Of a DNA stretch of 64,000 nucleotides, positions 43,142-52,253 are shown in pieces. The stretch's first letter is position 1. Each line of letters begins with the position of its first letter. Location of the stretch: positions 2,604,001 to 2,668,000 of the forward strand of contig NZ_CP011533.1 in assembly GCF_001704275.1 (NCBI RefSeq), read 5' to 3'. This stretch comes from Streptomyces noursei ATCC 11455. Its GTDB lineage: Bacteria; Actinomycetota; Actinomycetes; Streptomycetales; Streptomycetaceae. The position numbers and the translations under genes are program-made. The notes under the pieces were generated by a model, which was given only the letters and a program-made list of their open reading frames with translations, was not told where the DNA came from and did not search any database.

Positions 43142-43495
43142 GCCACCGTCGTCACACCCAAGGGCGAGGAGGTGGTGGTCGAGGCCGAGCGGCTGCTGGT
43201 CGCGGTGGGGCGGGCCCCGGTGACCGACGGGCTCGGGCTGGCGGCGGCCGGACTGGCCGTGGACCAGCGGGGGTTCCTGCCGCCGGCGGCCTGGTCGCGG
43301 CTGGAGGCCGCGGTGCCCGGCATCCACCTGGTGGGTCCGCACGTCTCGGAGATGATCGCGGAGAGCCAGCTGATCGTGGCGTGGGACGCCGAACCGTCCG
43401 ATGTCGCGCAGCAGGTGCACGCCCATCCGACGCTGTCGGAGGCGGTCGGCGAGGCGTTCCTGACGCTGGCGGGGCGGGGGCTGCACCGGCACTGA
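43142..43495 (+). pseudogene. Dihydrolipoamide dehydrogenase remnant (lpd) with internal deletion
   Basis: An open frame encoding TVVTPKGEEVVVEAERLLVAVGRAP (NAD domain end) then AAWSRLEAAVPGIHLVGPHVSEMIAESQ and AHPTLSEAVGEAFLTLAGRGLH, the C-terminal dimerisation end. The FAD domain at the N-terminus is gone, and about 100 residues between the PGIHVVGD-type and GVHLVGPH-type segments of normal Lpd are missing, joined within GIHLVG. Active-site Cys pair is absent, while the C-terminal HPTLSE motif remains. Confidence 0.7.
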
Positions 43496-43586
43496 CCGCA
43501 CTCGCACCGGGCCGCTCCGCCACTCCGCCGCCGGGCGCCCAACTACCGCGCCCTTCCGCTCCCCTGCTGTGCCCCTGCCGCGTTCG

Positions 43587-44141
43587 TCAGCGCTCGGGCG
43601 GGGCCTGGCGCTCCGTCAGGACGTAGTCGACCTGCCCGAATCTGATGTGGTCGCCGGGACCGACCGGTATCTCACCCACCAGCCGGCGGCCGTTGACGCA
43701 GGTGCCGTTGGTGGAACCGAGGTCGCGCAGCATCCAGCCGGTGCCCTCGCTGCGCAGCTCGGCGTGGTTGCGGGAGACCGTCTCGTGGTTGAGCCGCAGG
43801 CCGACGCCCGGGGCCCGCCCGATCAGCAGCGGGAACGGCCCGGGCTCCGGCAGCAGCAGCTTCGGCAGCCGCTCCGTGCGCCAGGCCCTGCGCACCCGGA
43901 TGTGGAACGCCGACACCCGGCCGACCATCCGCAGCAGCACCCCCTGGACCTTGCCGCGGCTCTCCAGATCGGCGGTGGCGGCCGCGAGATCGGAGTGCTG
44001 CTGGGCGGTCAGGACGAGTTCCAGCCGACGCAGGAAGGTGTCCTGGGACAACCGTCCCTCCGCCGCACCGTCGCGCAGCAGCTCAAGGGCGCGTTCCCGA
44101 TCGGCGTCCGAAGGCCGCGCGGGGAACTGGAGCGAAGTCAT
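43587..44141 (-). CDS. DUF1707-FHA domain protein
   Basis: 184 aa. N-terminal DUF1707 (LQFPARPSDADRERALELLRDGAAEGRLSQDTFLRRLELVL, residues about 4-55), a short basic linker, then a C-terminal FHA domain (IGRAPGVGLRLNHETVSRNHAEL...DLGSTNGTCVNGRRL). FHA domains bind phosphothreonine, so it is a likely reader of Ser/Thr kinase signalling. All key FHA residues (GR, SRxH, NG) are present. Confidence 0.9.
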   Translation of the reverse strand: MTSLQFPARPSDADRERALELLRDGAAEGRLSQDTFLRRLELVLTAQQHSDLAAATADLESRGKVQGVLLRMVGRVSAFHIRVRRAWRTERLPKLLLPEPGPFPLLIGRAPGVGLRLNHETVSRNHAELRSEGTGWMLRDLGSTNGTCVNGRRLVGEIPVGPGDHIRFGQVDYVLTERQAPPER

Positions 44142-44301
44142 AGCGTGATTGTCCGGCCTGCGGCGAGTCGGTGTCCAGGCGATGTCGGTGCCCCGCCGCG
44201 CCGCGTCCTTCCGTCCACGGCGGCGGCGTGCTTTGGTCGTCGGTGACCGGGGCCGCCCGGTGTCGGGACGGCCGGGGCCGCAGTGACGAAGGAGGACAGC
44301 C

Positions 44302-46131
44302 GTGTTGTTCGAGGTATGGGCGCCGGGTGCCGGACGGGTCGACCTCCAGTGGGCCGGCGACCGTTCCGACGAGCCCCCGGTCCCGCTGGAGCCCGCCCCC
44401 GGACGCCCCGGCTGGTGGCGCGCCGAGGCGCCGGCCCGCGACGGCGACCGCTACGCCTTCCGGCTCGACGACGGCCCGCCGCGGCCCGACCCGCGCGCCG
44501 CCCGGCTGCCGGAGGGCCCCGGCGGTCCCGGCGCGGTCGTCGAGCACGCCGGGTTCGCCTGGCGGCACCCCTGGCCCGGCCGTCCGCTGCCCGGCGCGGT
44601 CCTCTACGAGCTGCACATCGGGACGTACACGCCCGAAGGCACCTTCGACGCCGCGGCGGCCCGTCTGGGCCACCTCGCCGACCTCGGCATCACCCACATC
44701 TCCCTGATGCCGGTCTGCCCGTTCCCGGGGACCCACGGCTGGGGGTACGACGGGATCGCGCCCTGGGCGGTGCACGAGCCGTACGGCGGGCCCGACGGGC
44801 TCAAGCGGTTCGTGGACGCCGCGCACGGCCACGGCCTCGGGGTCGTCCTCGACGTGGTCCACAACCACCTCGGCCCGTCGGGCAACCACCTCCCGGAGTT
44901 CGGCCCGTACTTCACCGAGGCCCACCACACGCCCTGGGGGGCCGCGGTCAACCTCGACGCCCCCGGTTCCGACGAGGTCCGCGGCTATCTCATCGGGAGC
45001 GCGCTGGGCTGGCTGCGCGACTACCGCATCGACGGACTGCGGCTCGACGCCGTGCACGCCCTGCACGACGACCGCGCCCAGCACTTCCTGGCCGAACTCT
45101 CCGCCGCCGTGGACGCGCTCGCCGCCCAGCTGCGCCGCCCGCTGTTCCTGATCGCCGAGTCCGACCGCAACGACCCGCGCACCACGGCGCCGCGGGCGAG
45201 CGGCGGCCTCGGCCTGCACGCCCAGTGGAACGACGACTTCCACCACGCCCTGCACACCGCGCTGACCGGCGAGTCCCACGGCTACTACGCCGACTTCGCG
45301 CGCGCCCCGCTCGCCGCCCTCGCCAAGACCCTGACCGGTGGCTTCTTCCACGACGGTGGCCACTCCAGCTTCCGCGGCCGCCGCCACGGCGCACCGCTCG
45401 ACCTGCGGACGACCCCGCCGCACCGACTGCTCGCCTACGCCCAGACCCACGACCAGATCGGCAACCGCGCCCACGGCGACCGGCTCACCGCGGCACTCTC
45501 CCCCGGCCTGCTCGCCTGCGCCGCCGCGCTGGTGCTCTGCTCCCCCTTCACCCCGATGCTGTTCATGGGCGAGGAGTGGGGCGCGCGCACCCCCTGGCAG
45601 TACTTCACCGACCACCCGGACCCGGAGCTCGCGGAGGCCGTACGGGCCGGCCGGCGACGCGAGTTCGCCGCGCAGGAGGGCAGCGCGGCGCACGGGGACG
45701 GGGGCGACGCCGACTGGCCGGACCCCCAGGACCCGGCCACCCGCGACCGCTGCGTCCTGGACTGGGCCGAACGCTCCGCCGAGCCGCACGCCGCCCTGCT
45801 GTCCTGGTACCGCACCCTCCTCGCCCTCCGCCGCATCCATCCCGCCCTGACCGACCCCGACCCGTCCCGCACCCACCTCACCCACGACGCGGCCGCCCGC
45901 TGGCTCCTCCTCCGCCGCGGCCCCGTGCACCTGGCCGTCAACCTCGCTTCTGAGGGCACGTCAGCCATCCCCGTGGGCCCCGCCGGGGCATCCCGCTTCG
46001 AAGCGGTGGCGGGCTGGCCCCGCCCGCTGCACCCGGAGGCCGACGGAACGCTGCACCTGCCGGCGGAATCGGCGGTGGTGTTGGTGGGGGACGGGGCGGC
46101 GGATCACCCGCCCGTGATCGGGCCGAGGTAG
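44302..46131 (+). CDS. treZ: Malto-oligosyltrehalose trehalohydrolase
   Basis: 609 aa GH13_10 enzyme releasing trehalose from the TreY product. N-terminal CBM48-like FEVWAPGAGRVDLQW, LYELHIGTYTPEGTFDAA, nucleophile D249 (IDGLRLDAVHAL), acid E286 (LIAESDRND), AYAQTHDQIGNRAHGDR and LLFMGEEWG-type FMGEEWGARTPWQYF are all present. GTG 44302 with GGAGG at 44291-44295. The 3' end overlaps the convergent SDR gene by 28 bases. Confidence 0.94.
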   Translation: MLFEVWAPGAGRVDLQWAGDRSDEPPVPLEPAPGRPGWWRAEAPARDGDRYAFRLDDGPPRPDPRAARLPEGPGGPGAVVEHAGFAWRHPWPGRPLPGAVLYELHIGTYTPEGTFDAAAARLGHLADLGITHISLMPVCPFPGTHGWGYDGIAPWAVHEPYGGPDGLKRFVDAAHGHGLGVVLDVVHNHLGPSGNHLPEFGPYFTEAHHTPWGAAVNLDAPGSDEVRGYLIGSALGWLRDYRIDGLRLDAVHALHDDRAQHFLAELSAAVDALAAQLRRPLFLIAESDRNDPRTTAPRASGGLGLHAQWNDDFHHALHTALTGESHGYYADFARAPLAALAKTLTGGFFHDGGHSSFRGRRHGAPLDLRTTPPHRLLAYAQTHDQIGNRAHGDRLTAALSPGLLACAAALVLCSPFTPMLFMGEEWGARTPWQYFTDHPDPELAEAVRAGRRREFAAQEGSAAHGDGGDADWPDPQDPATRDRCVLDWAERSAEPHAALLSWYRTLLALRRIHPALTDPDPSRTHLTHDAAARWLLLRRGPVHLAVNLASEGTSAIPVGPAGASRFEAVAGWPRPLHPEADGTLHLPAESAVVLVGDGAADHPPVIGPR

Positions 46132-46883
46132 GTACCGCCGGAGACATCGATGATCTGGCCGGTCACCCAGCGTCCCCGGGGACCCGCCAGGAAGGCCACC
46201 ACATCCGCGACGTCCCCAGGCTCGCCGATCCGTCCGAGCGCGGTGATCGACTCGAGTTCGGCCATCGCCTCGGGAGCGTCGGTCCACCCGGCGGTCATGT
46301 CGGTCAGTACCACCCCGGGTTCGACCGTGTTCACCGTGATCCCGCGTCGGCCCAGTTCGTTGGCGAGCGACGGGCCCAGGGCAGCCAGCGCGGCCTTGGT
46401 GACGGTGTAGCCGATCTGGAGAGGGTTCGCGATCCGGGTGGCCGCCGAGCCCACGTTGACGATCCGTCCGCCGTCCCGCAGCAGCGGGAGCGCCCGCTGA
46501 ACCACGAAGATCGGCGTGCTCACGTTGACCGCCAGAAGCCGCTCCAACTCCTCCTCGGTGAGCTGCCCGATCGAACTGACCGAGTGGATACCCGCATTGT
46601 TGACCAGGATGTCCAGGCCGTCCGCACCGTGGTCCGCCAATCCGGCGGTGAGCGCCTCGAACAACGAGTCCACCGCACCGCTCTCGCCGAACCTGGCCTG
46701 CACCGCGAACGCCCGGCCCCCGGCCTCGCCGATCAGCGCCACAGTCTCCGCGGCGGCCGCGTCGTTGCCGCCGTAGTGGACCGCGACCAGCGCCCCCTCG
46801 CCGGCGAGCCGCAGGGCGACCGCGCGCCCGATCCCACGCGAGCCGCCTGTCACCAGTGCGGTCCTGCCGTCCAGTTCCCCCAC
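46104..46883 (-). CDS. Short-chain dehydrogenase/reductase
   Basis: 259 aa classical SDR. Cofactor motif TGGSRGIG, NNAG, catalytic Ser in NVGSAATRIANP and YTVTK (Y-x3-K), C-terminal GRWVTGQIIDVSGG. Arg after the glycine motif and no acidic residue at the end of beta2 (VAVHYGGN) suggest NADP(H). Substrate unknown. Confidence 0.9.
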   Translation of the reverse strand: MGELDGRTALVTGGSRGIGRAVALRLAGEGALVAVHYGGNDAAAAETVALIGEAGGRAFAVQARFGESGAVDSLFEALTAGLADHGADGLDILVNNAGIHSVSSIGQLTEEELERLLAVNVSTPIFVVQRALPLLRDGGRIVNVGSAATRIANPLQIGYTVTKAALAALGPSLANELGRRGITVNTVEPGVVLTDMTAGWTDAPEAMAELESITALGRIGEPGDVADVVAFLAGPRGRWVTGQIIDVSGGTYLGPITGG

Positions 46884-46986
46884 GATCGCCTCTCCCCTCG
46901 TGCTGCCCCGGCCGAATCCGGGACCGATCTCAGGTGCATCCGAAGTTCCGCGCTGCCAAAGGGACGAAGGCGTCCACGATCAGTGC

Positions 46987-47193
46987 GTGACGACCGATCC
47001 GAACACCCTCTCGACCGCACTGTACGTGAAGTCCGACGACGAGATCGGGGGAACGCGACGGCTGGGCCGGCTACGGCTGCTCCGCCCCCTCTCCCGGTTC
47101 TTCCGGGGCCTGCGCCTCGGGGTGGGCGCGCCCCCCGTGGGCCACAACGCCGATGCGGGGCGAGGATGTTCCGCGGATGGCCGGGCGCCGTGA
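46987..47193 (+). pseudogene. IS982-like transposase N-terminal remnant
   Basis: From GTG 46987 the frame reads TTDPNTLSTALYVKSDDEIG followed by GTRRLGR, which resembles the start of Streptomyces IS982-family transposases (T.DTLLTALYVKIDD.IGG.R). The likeness ends near codon 33 (about 47085); the following Arg/Gly-rich residues are unrelated. The DDE domain and clear terminal repeats are missing. Confidence 0.55.
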
Positions 47194-47308
47194 CCCGCGG
47201 GCGCGCCGCCGGCGAGCGGTTCAGCGCTTGAGCGGTTCTGCCGCCCAGCAGTTCTGGTCGTGCGGTTCTGCCGCTCCACCGTTCAACGGTTCTGCGCGCT
47301 TCAGTCGT

Positions 47309-47842
47309 TCAGCGGGCGAACTCCTCGACCATCGCCTTGCAGAAGGCTGGCAGGTCGGCCGGTTTGCGGCTGGTGACGAGGGTGTTGGCGGCCTGGGTGC
47401 AGACGACGACCTGTTTGTCGACCCAGGTGCCGCCGGCGTTGCGGATGTCGGTGCGCAGGCTGGGCCAGGAGGTGAGGGTGCGGCCGCGGACCATGTCGGC
47501 CTCGATCAGGGTCCAGGGTGCGTGGCAGATGGCCGCGACCGGTTTGCCGGTCTCGAAGAAGGACGCGATGAGGGAGATGGCGCCCTTGTCGAGCCGGAGG
47601 GCGTCGGGGCTGGCCACGCCGCCGGGGAGGACCAGGGCGTCGAAGTCGGCGACCGACGCCGCGTCCACGGTCCGGTCGACGGGGAAGGTGTCGGCCTTGT
47701 CGAGGTGGTGGAACGCCTGGATCCGGCCCGACCTGGTGGAGATCAGCGTGGGGGTGCCTCCCGCGGCGAGGACCGCCTGCCAGGGCTCGGTCAGCTCGAT
47801 CTGTTCGGCGCCCGCGGGGGCCACCAGAAACGCCACCTGCAT
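47309..47842 (-). CDS. DJ-1/PfpI-family protein
   Basis: 177 aa from ATG 47842. Single class-I glutamine-amidotransferase-like domain; the nucleophile elbow is AAICHAPWTL, and the acidic partner is in LVLPGGVASPDALR. Such proteins are stress-linked deglycase or protease-like chaperones (YhbO/PfpI). GGGAAGTGAG upstream supports ATG 47842 over ATG 47863. Confidence 0.88.
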   Translation of the reverse strand: MQVAFLVAPAGAEQIELTEPWQAVLAAGGTPTLISTRSGRIQAFHHLDKADTFPVDRTVDAASVADFDALVLPGGVASPDALRLDKGAISLIASFFETGKPVAAICHAPWTLIEADMVRGRTLTSWPSLRTDIRNAGGTWVDKQVVVCTQAANTLVTSRKPADLPAFCKAMVEEFAR

Positions 47843-48007
47843 GGTGCGCTCACTTCCCTTCATCCGGGCGGCCGGATGGCCGGACGGGGCCGGAAACCGC
47901 CGGTCGGTCGGTGGGACGTGCCCCTACCGACCGACCATAGCGGGAGGAACGGGGCGGCTCATCCGCTGGTGCGCGGCGGCCCCGGGCGGCCCGCGCCGCC
48001 CCGCGGG

Positions 48008-49498
48008 TCAGGCGGGCGGGGGCGAGGCCGCGGTGGCCGCCCCCGCCCCGTCGACCCCCTCCAGCTCGCGCTCGCTCTCGGCGACCGCCGCCGCCTCCGC
48101 CGCCCGGTCGAGGTTGCGGCCGAGCAGGTAGTACAGGCCGCCGCCGACCAGCAGGCCCGGGACGAAGGCCAGGTCCGCGCCGCCCAGCGCCTTGGTCACC
48201 GGGCCGGTATAGAAGGACGTGGAGAAGAACGGGATCATCGCGACGAAGCCCGCGACGTAGGCGGCGATACCGCGCCAGGACCAGCGGCCGTAGATGCCGG
48301 CCGGGTCGAAGATCGCGGTGACCGCGTAGTGGCCGCGCCGGACCCAGTAGAAGTCGACCAGGTTGACCGCCGTCCACGGGATCAGGAAGTAGAGCATCAT
48401 CAGCACGAAGGTGTTGAAGCTCTCCAGGTAGTTCTCCGGGAGCAGCATCGCCACGGTGAAGACGATCAGGCCGATGGCCACGATGCCGGCGATCCGGATC
48501 CGGACGGTCGGCTTGACCGCGCGGAAGGCGTCGATCGCGCTGGTGGTGGTGAGCATCGCGCCGTAGGCGTTGACGGCCATGATGCCGACCAGGGCGACGG
48601 AGGAGACGACCACCGCGAAGGTGCCGAAGCCGGGGATGATCGCGTTGCCGACCTGACGGATGCCGCTGATCGCGTCCGGGTGCGGCAGCGCCGAGGCGAG
48701 CAGGGCGCCCAGCGACATCAGCCAGGCGGCGGAGCCGGCCGCGCCCGCGTAGGTCCACCAGATGACCTTGCGCGCGGAGACGTCGCGGGGCAGGTAGCGG
48801 GAGTAGTCCGAGACGTAGACGGCGTAGCTGATCTGGTAGCCGGCCGCGGCGGAGAAGACGACCAGGAACGACGTCCAGGAGCCGTGCGCGGCGTGCCCGG
48901 CGGCCGCGGAGTGCGGGTCGAGCTGGATCAGCGCGCCGACGGTCAGCACGCCGAAGACCGCGATCAGCACGTAGGTGAGCCAGCGCTGGACGAGGTGCAG
49001 CAGGTCGTGGCCGACGACGGCGAGCACGATGGCGACGCCGATGATCAGCACGTACCAGAGGGTGGTGCCGCCGGGGAAGACGGTCCGCAGGCCCTGCGCG
49101 GCCAGGACGACGTTGAAGACGTTGAAGCCGACGTAGACGAAGACCACCGCGGCGAACGGGACGATCGCGCCGCGGATGCCGAACTGGGCCCGCGACTGGA
49201 TCATCTGCGGCAGCCCCATCCGCGGGCCCTGGTTGGCGTGGAAGGCCATGAAGAAGGTGCCGAAGCAGGCGCCGAGGACGACCGCCGCCACGGAGGCGGG
49301 CAGGCTCAGGCCGAGAGCCGGGCCGAGGAAGCCGGTGACCATCGTGGTCAGCACGAAGTTGCCGGTGAACCAGAAGGGGCCCTGGTGCCACACCTTCCCG
49401 TGCCGCTCGCGGACGGGTACGTAGTCGATGGAGCGGACCTCGATCATGCGGGAGCCTCGCCCCTCGCTCGTGCCTTCCACAGGTGCCGTGGGATCCAT
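48008..49498 (-). CDS. NCS1-family purine/cytosine permease
   Basis: 496 aa with about 12 membrane segments. The N-terminal RSIDYVPVRERHGKVWHQGPFWFTGNF and LPQMIQSRAQFGIRGAIVPF motifs are characteristic of NCS1 nucleobase transporters (cytosine, purine, allantoin or hydantoin). It is divergent from a PucR-type regulator, a typical pairing for purine-catabolism control. The C-terminal tail is acidic and Ala-rich. The start may be 49498 or an internal ATG at 49447 (MIEVRSIDYV). Confidence 0.9.
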   Translation of the reverse strand: MDPTAPVEGTSEGRGSRMIEVRSIDYVPVRERHGKVWHQGPFWFTGNFVLTTMVTGFLGPALGLSLPASVAAVVLGACFGTFFMAFHANQGPRMGLPQMIQSRAQFGIRGAIVPFAAVVFVYVGFNVFNVVLAAQGLRTVFPGGTTLWYVLIIGVAIVLAVVGHDLLHLVQRWLTYVLIAVFGVLTVGALIQLDPHSAAAGHAAHGSWTSFLVVFSAAAGYQISYAVYVSDYSRYLPRDVSARKVIWWTYAGAAGSAAWLMSLGALLASALPHPDAISGIRQVGNAIIPGFGTFAVVVSSVALVGIMAVNAYGAMLTTTSAIDAFRAVKPTVRIRIAGIVAIGLIVFTVAMLLPENYLESFNTFVLMMLYFLIPWTAVNLVDFYWVRRGHYAVTAIFDPAGIYGRWSWRGIAAYVAGFVAMIPFFSTSFYTGPVTKALGGADLAFVPGLLVGGGLYYLLGRNLDRAAEAAAVAESERELEGVDGAGAATAASPPPA

Positions 49499-49610
49499 GG
49501 GTTACTCCTCGGACATGGCGACAGGGTGTGCGGGGACGGCGCCGCGGGAGGCCGCCGGGGAACTGCGGACTCCGCGGTGGTGTGAACCTAGGCGCCCGGC
49601 CGCCGGGACT

Positions 49611-49624
49611 CGATCGCCCGATCG
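49611..49624. promoter_or_regulatory. CGATCG repeats between NCS1 permease and pucR-type gene
   Basis: Two CGATCG hexamers (49611-49616 and 49619-49624) separated by CC, with a related CGATAG at 49631-49636. They lie about 30-40 bases before the regulator start in the divergent promoter region and may be its binding site. Confidence 0.4.
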
Positions 49625-49652
49625 TCCATTCGATAGATATGTGGTGGACACT

Positions 49653-51242
49653 ATGTCTATGCCCTTGCGTATCTCGGACCTGCTGGCCCGGCCCGGCCTG
49701 CATCTGGCCCTCACCTACGACGTGCCGCCCGAGCTGCTGTCCCGCACCATCGAGGCGGCGACCGTCTCCGACCTCCTGGTCCCGGGGAAGTGGCTGCAGG
49801 GCGGCGAGCTGCTGATGACGATCGGGCTGCTGCTGCCGATGGAGCCGGCGGCCTGCCGGGCCTACGTCCGCGACGTGGCCGAGGGCGGCGCGGCCTGCCT
49901 GGCACTCGGGCTGGGGCACGGACTGCCCTACCAGGAGGCACCGGAGCCGCTGGTCACGGCGGCGCGGGAGGCGGGGCTGCCGCTGCTGACGGTGCCGGAC
50001 GAGGTGCCGTTCATCGCGGTCACCAAGGCGGTCTTCGACGCCCGGGCCACCGAGCAGCAAGAGGTGCTGCACCGGGCGTTCGCCACCCAGCGGCGGCTGA
50101 CCGCGGCGGCGGCGACCAGCGACGGCCTGCAGCCGATGCTGGAGGAGTGGACGGCCGCCACCGGGATCGGCGCCACGGTCCTCGATCCGCTGGGCCGGCA
50201 GCTGGCCACCGCCGAGCAGGAGCCGCCCACGCCCCTGGAACACGCCCACGACCTGGTCGAACGGGTCGCCGCACGGGGGCTGCGGGGCAGCGCGACCAGC
50301 ACCGCCGGCGGCCGGCAGCTGGAGGTGCAGCCGCTCGGCGCCCGCCGGCTGCGCGGCCTGCTGCTGCTCGCCGGCCGCCCGGACGACGCCGCCCGGTCCG
50401 TCGTCCCGGGACTGATCTCGCTGCTCTCCCTGGAGCTGGAGCGGCGCCATCTGCGGGACGAGCCGGAGCGCCGCCGGCGGTCCGCGCTGCTGTCGGAGCT
50501 GCTGGCCGACGAGGAGCTGGCGGCGGACCGGGCCCGGGACATGCTGGCCTCGGTGGGGCTGTCCGCGGAGCGGGTACGGGCGGTCGTCGTGGAGAGCGCG
50601 CCCGCCACGGGGGCGGGCGGCGGCCCCGCGCCGGTCGGGCCGTCGGAGGGCGCGGCCCAGGAGACGGCGGCCGATCTGGCGCTGGCGATGCCCGGTGGGC
50701 TGGTGCGGGTGACCGGAGGTCCGGGGCCCGGGTCGGCGCCGCTGATCGAGGCGGTGGTGGGTGAGGAGCTGGACATCCACGCGGTGCTCGGGCGGTTCGC
50801 GCCGCACTGCCCGGCGGGCATCGGCCCGGCGACCGCGCCGGAGGCGGTCCGGGTGTCGTTGCGGCAGGCGACCGGGCTGCTGGCGGTCAGCCGGACCAGC
50901 GGCGCGCCCGTGGAGGCCCGGCAGAGCGAGGCCGCCCGGCTGCTGCTGGGGCTGGGCGACCGGCGGACGCTGCACGGCTACGCCGACACCGTGCTGGGCC
51001 CGCTGGACCTGGCCGAGCACGGCGAGGAGCTGATCGCCACCCTCTCCGCCTGGCTGGAGACCGGCGGTGCCTGGGACGCCACCAGCCGCCGGCTCGGCGT
51101 CCACCGGCACACCGTGCGCAACCGTCTGGACAAGGCGATGGACCTCACCGGGCGGCGCCTGGAGGACCCCGACGACCGCTTCGACCTGTGGCTCGCCACC
51201 CGGATCCGGCGCGGCGGCGCCCCCCTGCCCGGGAGCCGGTGA
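49653..51242 (+). CDS. PucR-family transcriptional regulator
   Basis: 529 aa. N-terminal PucR domain (LRISDLLARPGLHLALTYD, LLVPGKWLQGGELLMTIGLLL), a middle GGDEF-like/CdaR region, and a C-terminal PucR-type HTH_30 (LSAWLETGGAWDATSRRLGVHRHTVRNRLDKAMDLTGRRLEDPDDRFDLWLA). This design controls purine degradation and transport in Gram-positive bacteria; the divergent NCS1 permease is the probable target. Start ATG 49653; the local sequence is comparatively AT-rich. Confidence 0.9.
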   Translation: MSMPLRISDLLARPGLHLALTYDVPPELLSRTIEAATVSDLLVPGKWLQGGELLMTIGLLLPMEPAACRAYVRDVAEGGAACLALGLGHGLPYQEAPEPLVTAAREAGLPLLTVPDEVPFIAVTKAVFDARATEQQEVLHRAFATQRRLTAAAATSDGLQPMLEEWTAATGIGATVLDPLGRQLATAEQEPPTPLEHAHDLVERVAARGLRGSATSTAGGRQLEVQPLGARRLRGLLLLAGRPDDAARSVVPGLISLLSLELERRHLRDEPERRRRSALLSELLADEELAADRARDMLASVGLSAERVRAVVVESAPATGAGGGPAPVGPSEGAAQETAADLALAMPGGLVRVTGGPGPGSAPLIEAVVGEELDIHAVLGRFAPHCPAGIGPATAPEAVRVSLRQATGLLAVSRTSGAPVEARQSEAARLLLGLGDRRTLHGYADTVLGPLDLAEHGEELIATLSAWLETGGAWDATSRRLGVHRHTVRNRLDKAMDLTGRRLEDPDDRFDLWLATRIRRGGAPLPGSR

Positions 51243-51335
51243 CGGCCGGGCGCGCGGGCCCGGCGGGCCGGCGGCACAGCTGTTGGATCATGGAAGTCGC
51301 TTCACTCTCCCCGCGTCACCGTCTTTACTGCTGAG

Positions 51336-52253
51336 GTGACCTACGAGATCCGCACCTTCGCCCCCGGCGCCCAACACGCCACCGCCGGGCCGGCCCCCGC
51401 CTCGCGCGAGGGCCGGCTGGTGGCCGTCAGTGACCTGCATGTCCGGTACGAGGAGAACCGCGACATCGTCGAGCGGTTGCGACCGGAATCCGACGACGAC
51501 TGGCTGCTGGTCGCCGGCGACGTCGGGGAGTACTCCGAGGACATCCGGTGGGCACTCGGCCTGCTGAGCGAACGGTTCGCCAAGGTGATCTGGGTGCCCG
51601 GCAACCACGAGCTGTGGACGCCCGCACAGGACCCTCTCCAGCTGCGCGGGGTGGCCCGCTACGAGCATCTGGTGGAGATGTGCCGGGAGTTGGGGGTGAT
51701 CACCCCTGAGGACCCCTATCCGATCTGGGAGGGCGCGGGCGGCCCGGTCGTCATCGCACCGCTGTTCCTGCTCTACGACTACTCCTTCCGGATGCCCGGC
51801 GCGAGCTCCAAGGAGGAGGCCCTGGCGATCGCCGAGAAGGCCGGGATCGTCTGCACCGACGAGTACTTCCTCCACCCCGACCCCCATCCGTCCCGCGAGG
51901 CGTGGTGCCGGGCCCGGGTGGCGGAGACCGAGGCCCGGCTCGCCGCGCTCCCGGAGGACCTGCCGACGATCCTGATCAACCACTGGCCGCTGGTCCGCGA
52001 ACCCACCAGACCGCTGTGGTACCCGGAGTTCGCCCTGTGGTGCGGGACGGAGGCCACCGCCGACTGGCCCCGGCGGTTCCGCGCCGCCACGGTGGTCTAC
52101 GGCCACCTGCACATCCCCCGACTGATCGTCTGGGACGGAGTGCCTCATCAGGAGGTGTCGCTCGGCTACCCTCGCGAGTGGCGGCGCCGCTCCGGCTCCC
52201 CCGGCCGCCCGGTCCAGATCCTGCCCGTCGCGACCACCGGAGTGCCCGCGTGA
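51336..52253 (+). CDS. Metallophosphoesterase
   Basis: 305 aa calcineurin-like phosphoesterase. Metal ligands are visible as D33 and H35 (SDLHVRYE), D62 (VAGDVGE), N90 and H91 (PGNHELW), INHWPL and GHLHIPR. GTG 51336; no clear Shine-Dalgarno. The stop overlaps the GTG of the PPTase gene (GTGA). This pairing is conserved in streptomycetes, but the substrate is unknown. Confidence 0.9.
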   Translation: MTYEIRTFAPGAQHATAGPAPASREGRLVAVSDLHVRYEENRDIVERLRPESDDDWLLVAGDVGEYSEDIRWALGLLSERFAKVIWVPGNHELWTPAQDPLQLRGVARYEHLVEMCRELGVITPEDPYPIWEGAGGPVVIAPLFLLYDYSFRMPGASSKEEALAIAEKAGIVCTDEYFLHPDPHPSREAWCRARVAETEARLAALPEDLPTILINHWPLVREPTRPLWYPEFALWCGTEATADWPRRFRAATVVYGHLHIPRLIVWDGVPHQEVSLGYPREWRRRSGSPGRPVQILPVATTGVPA

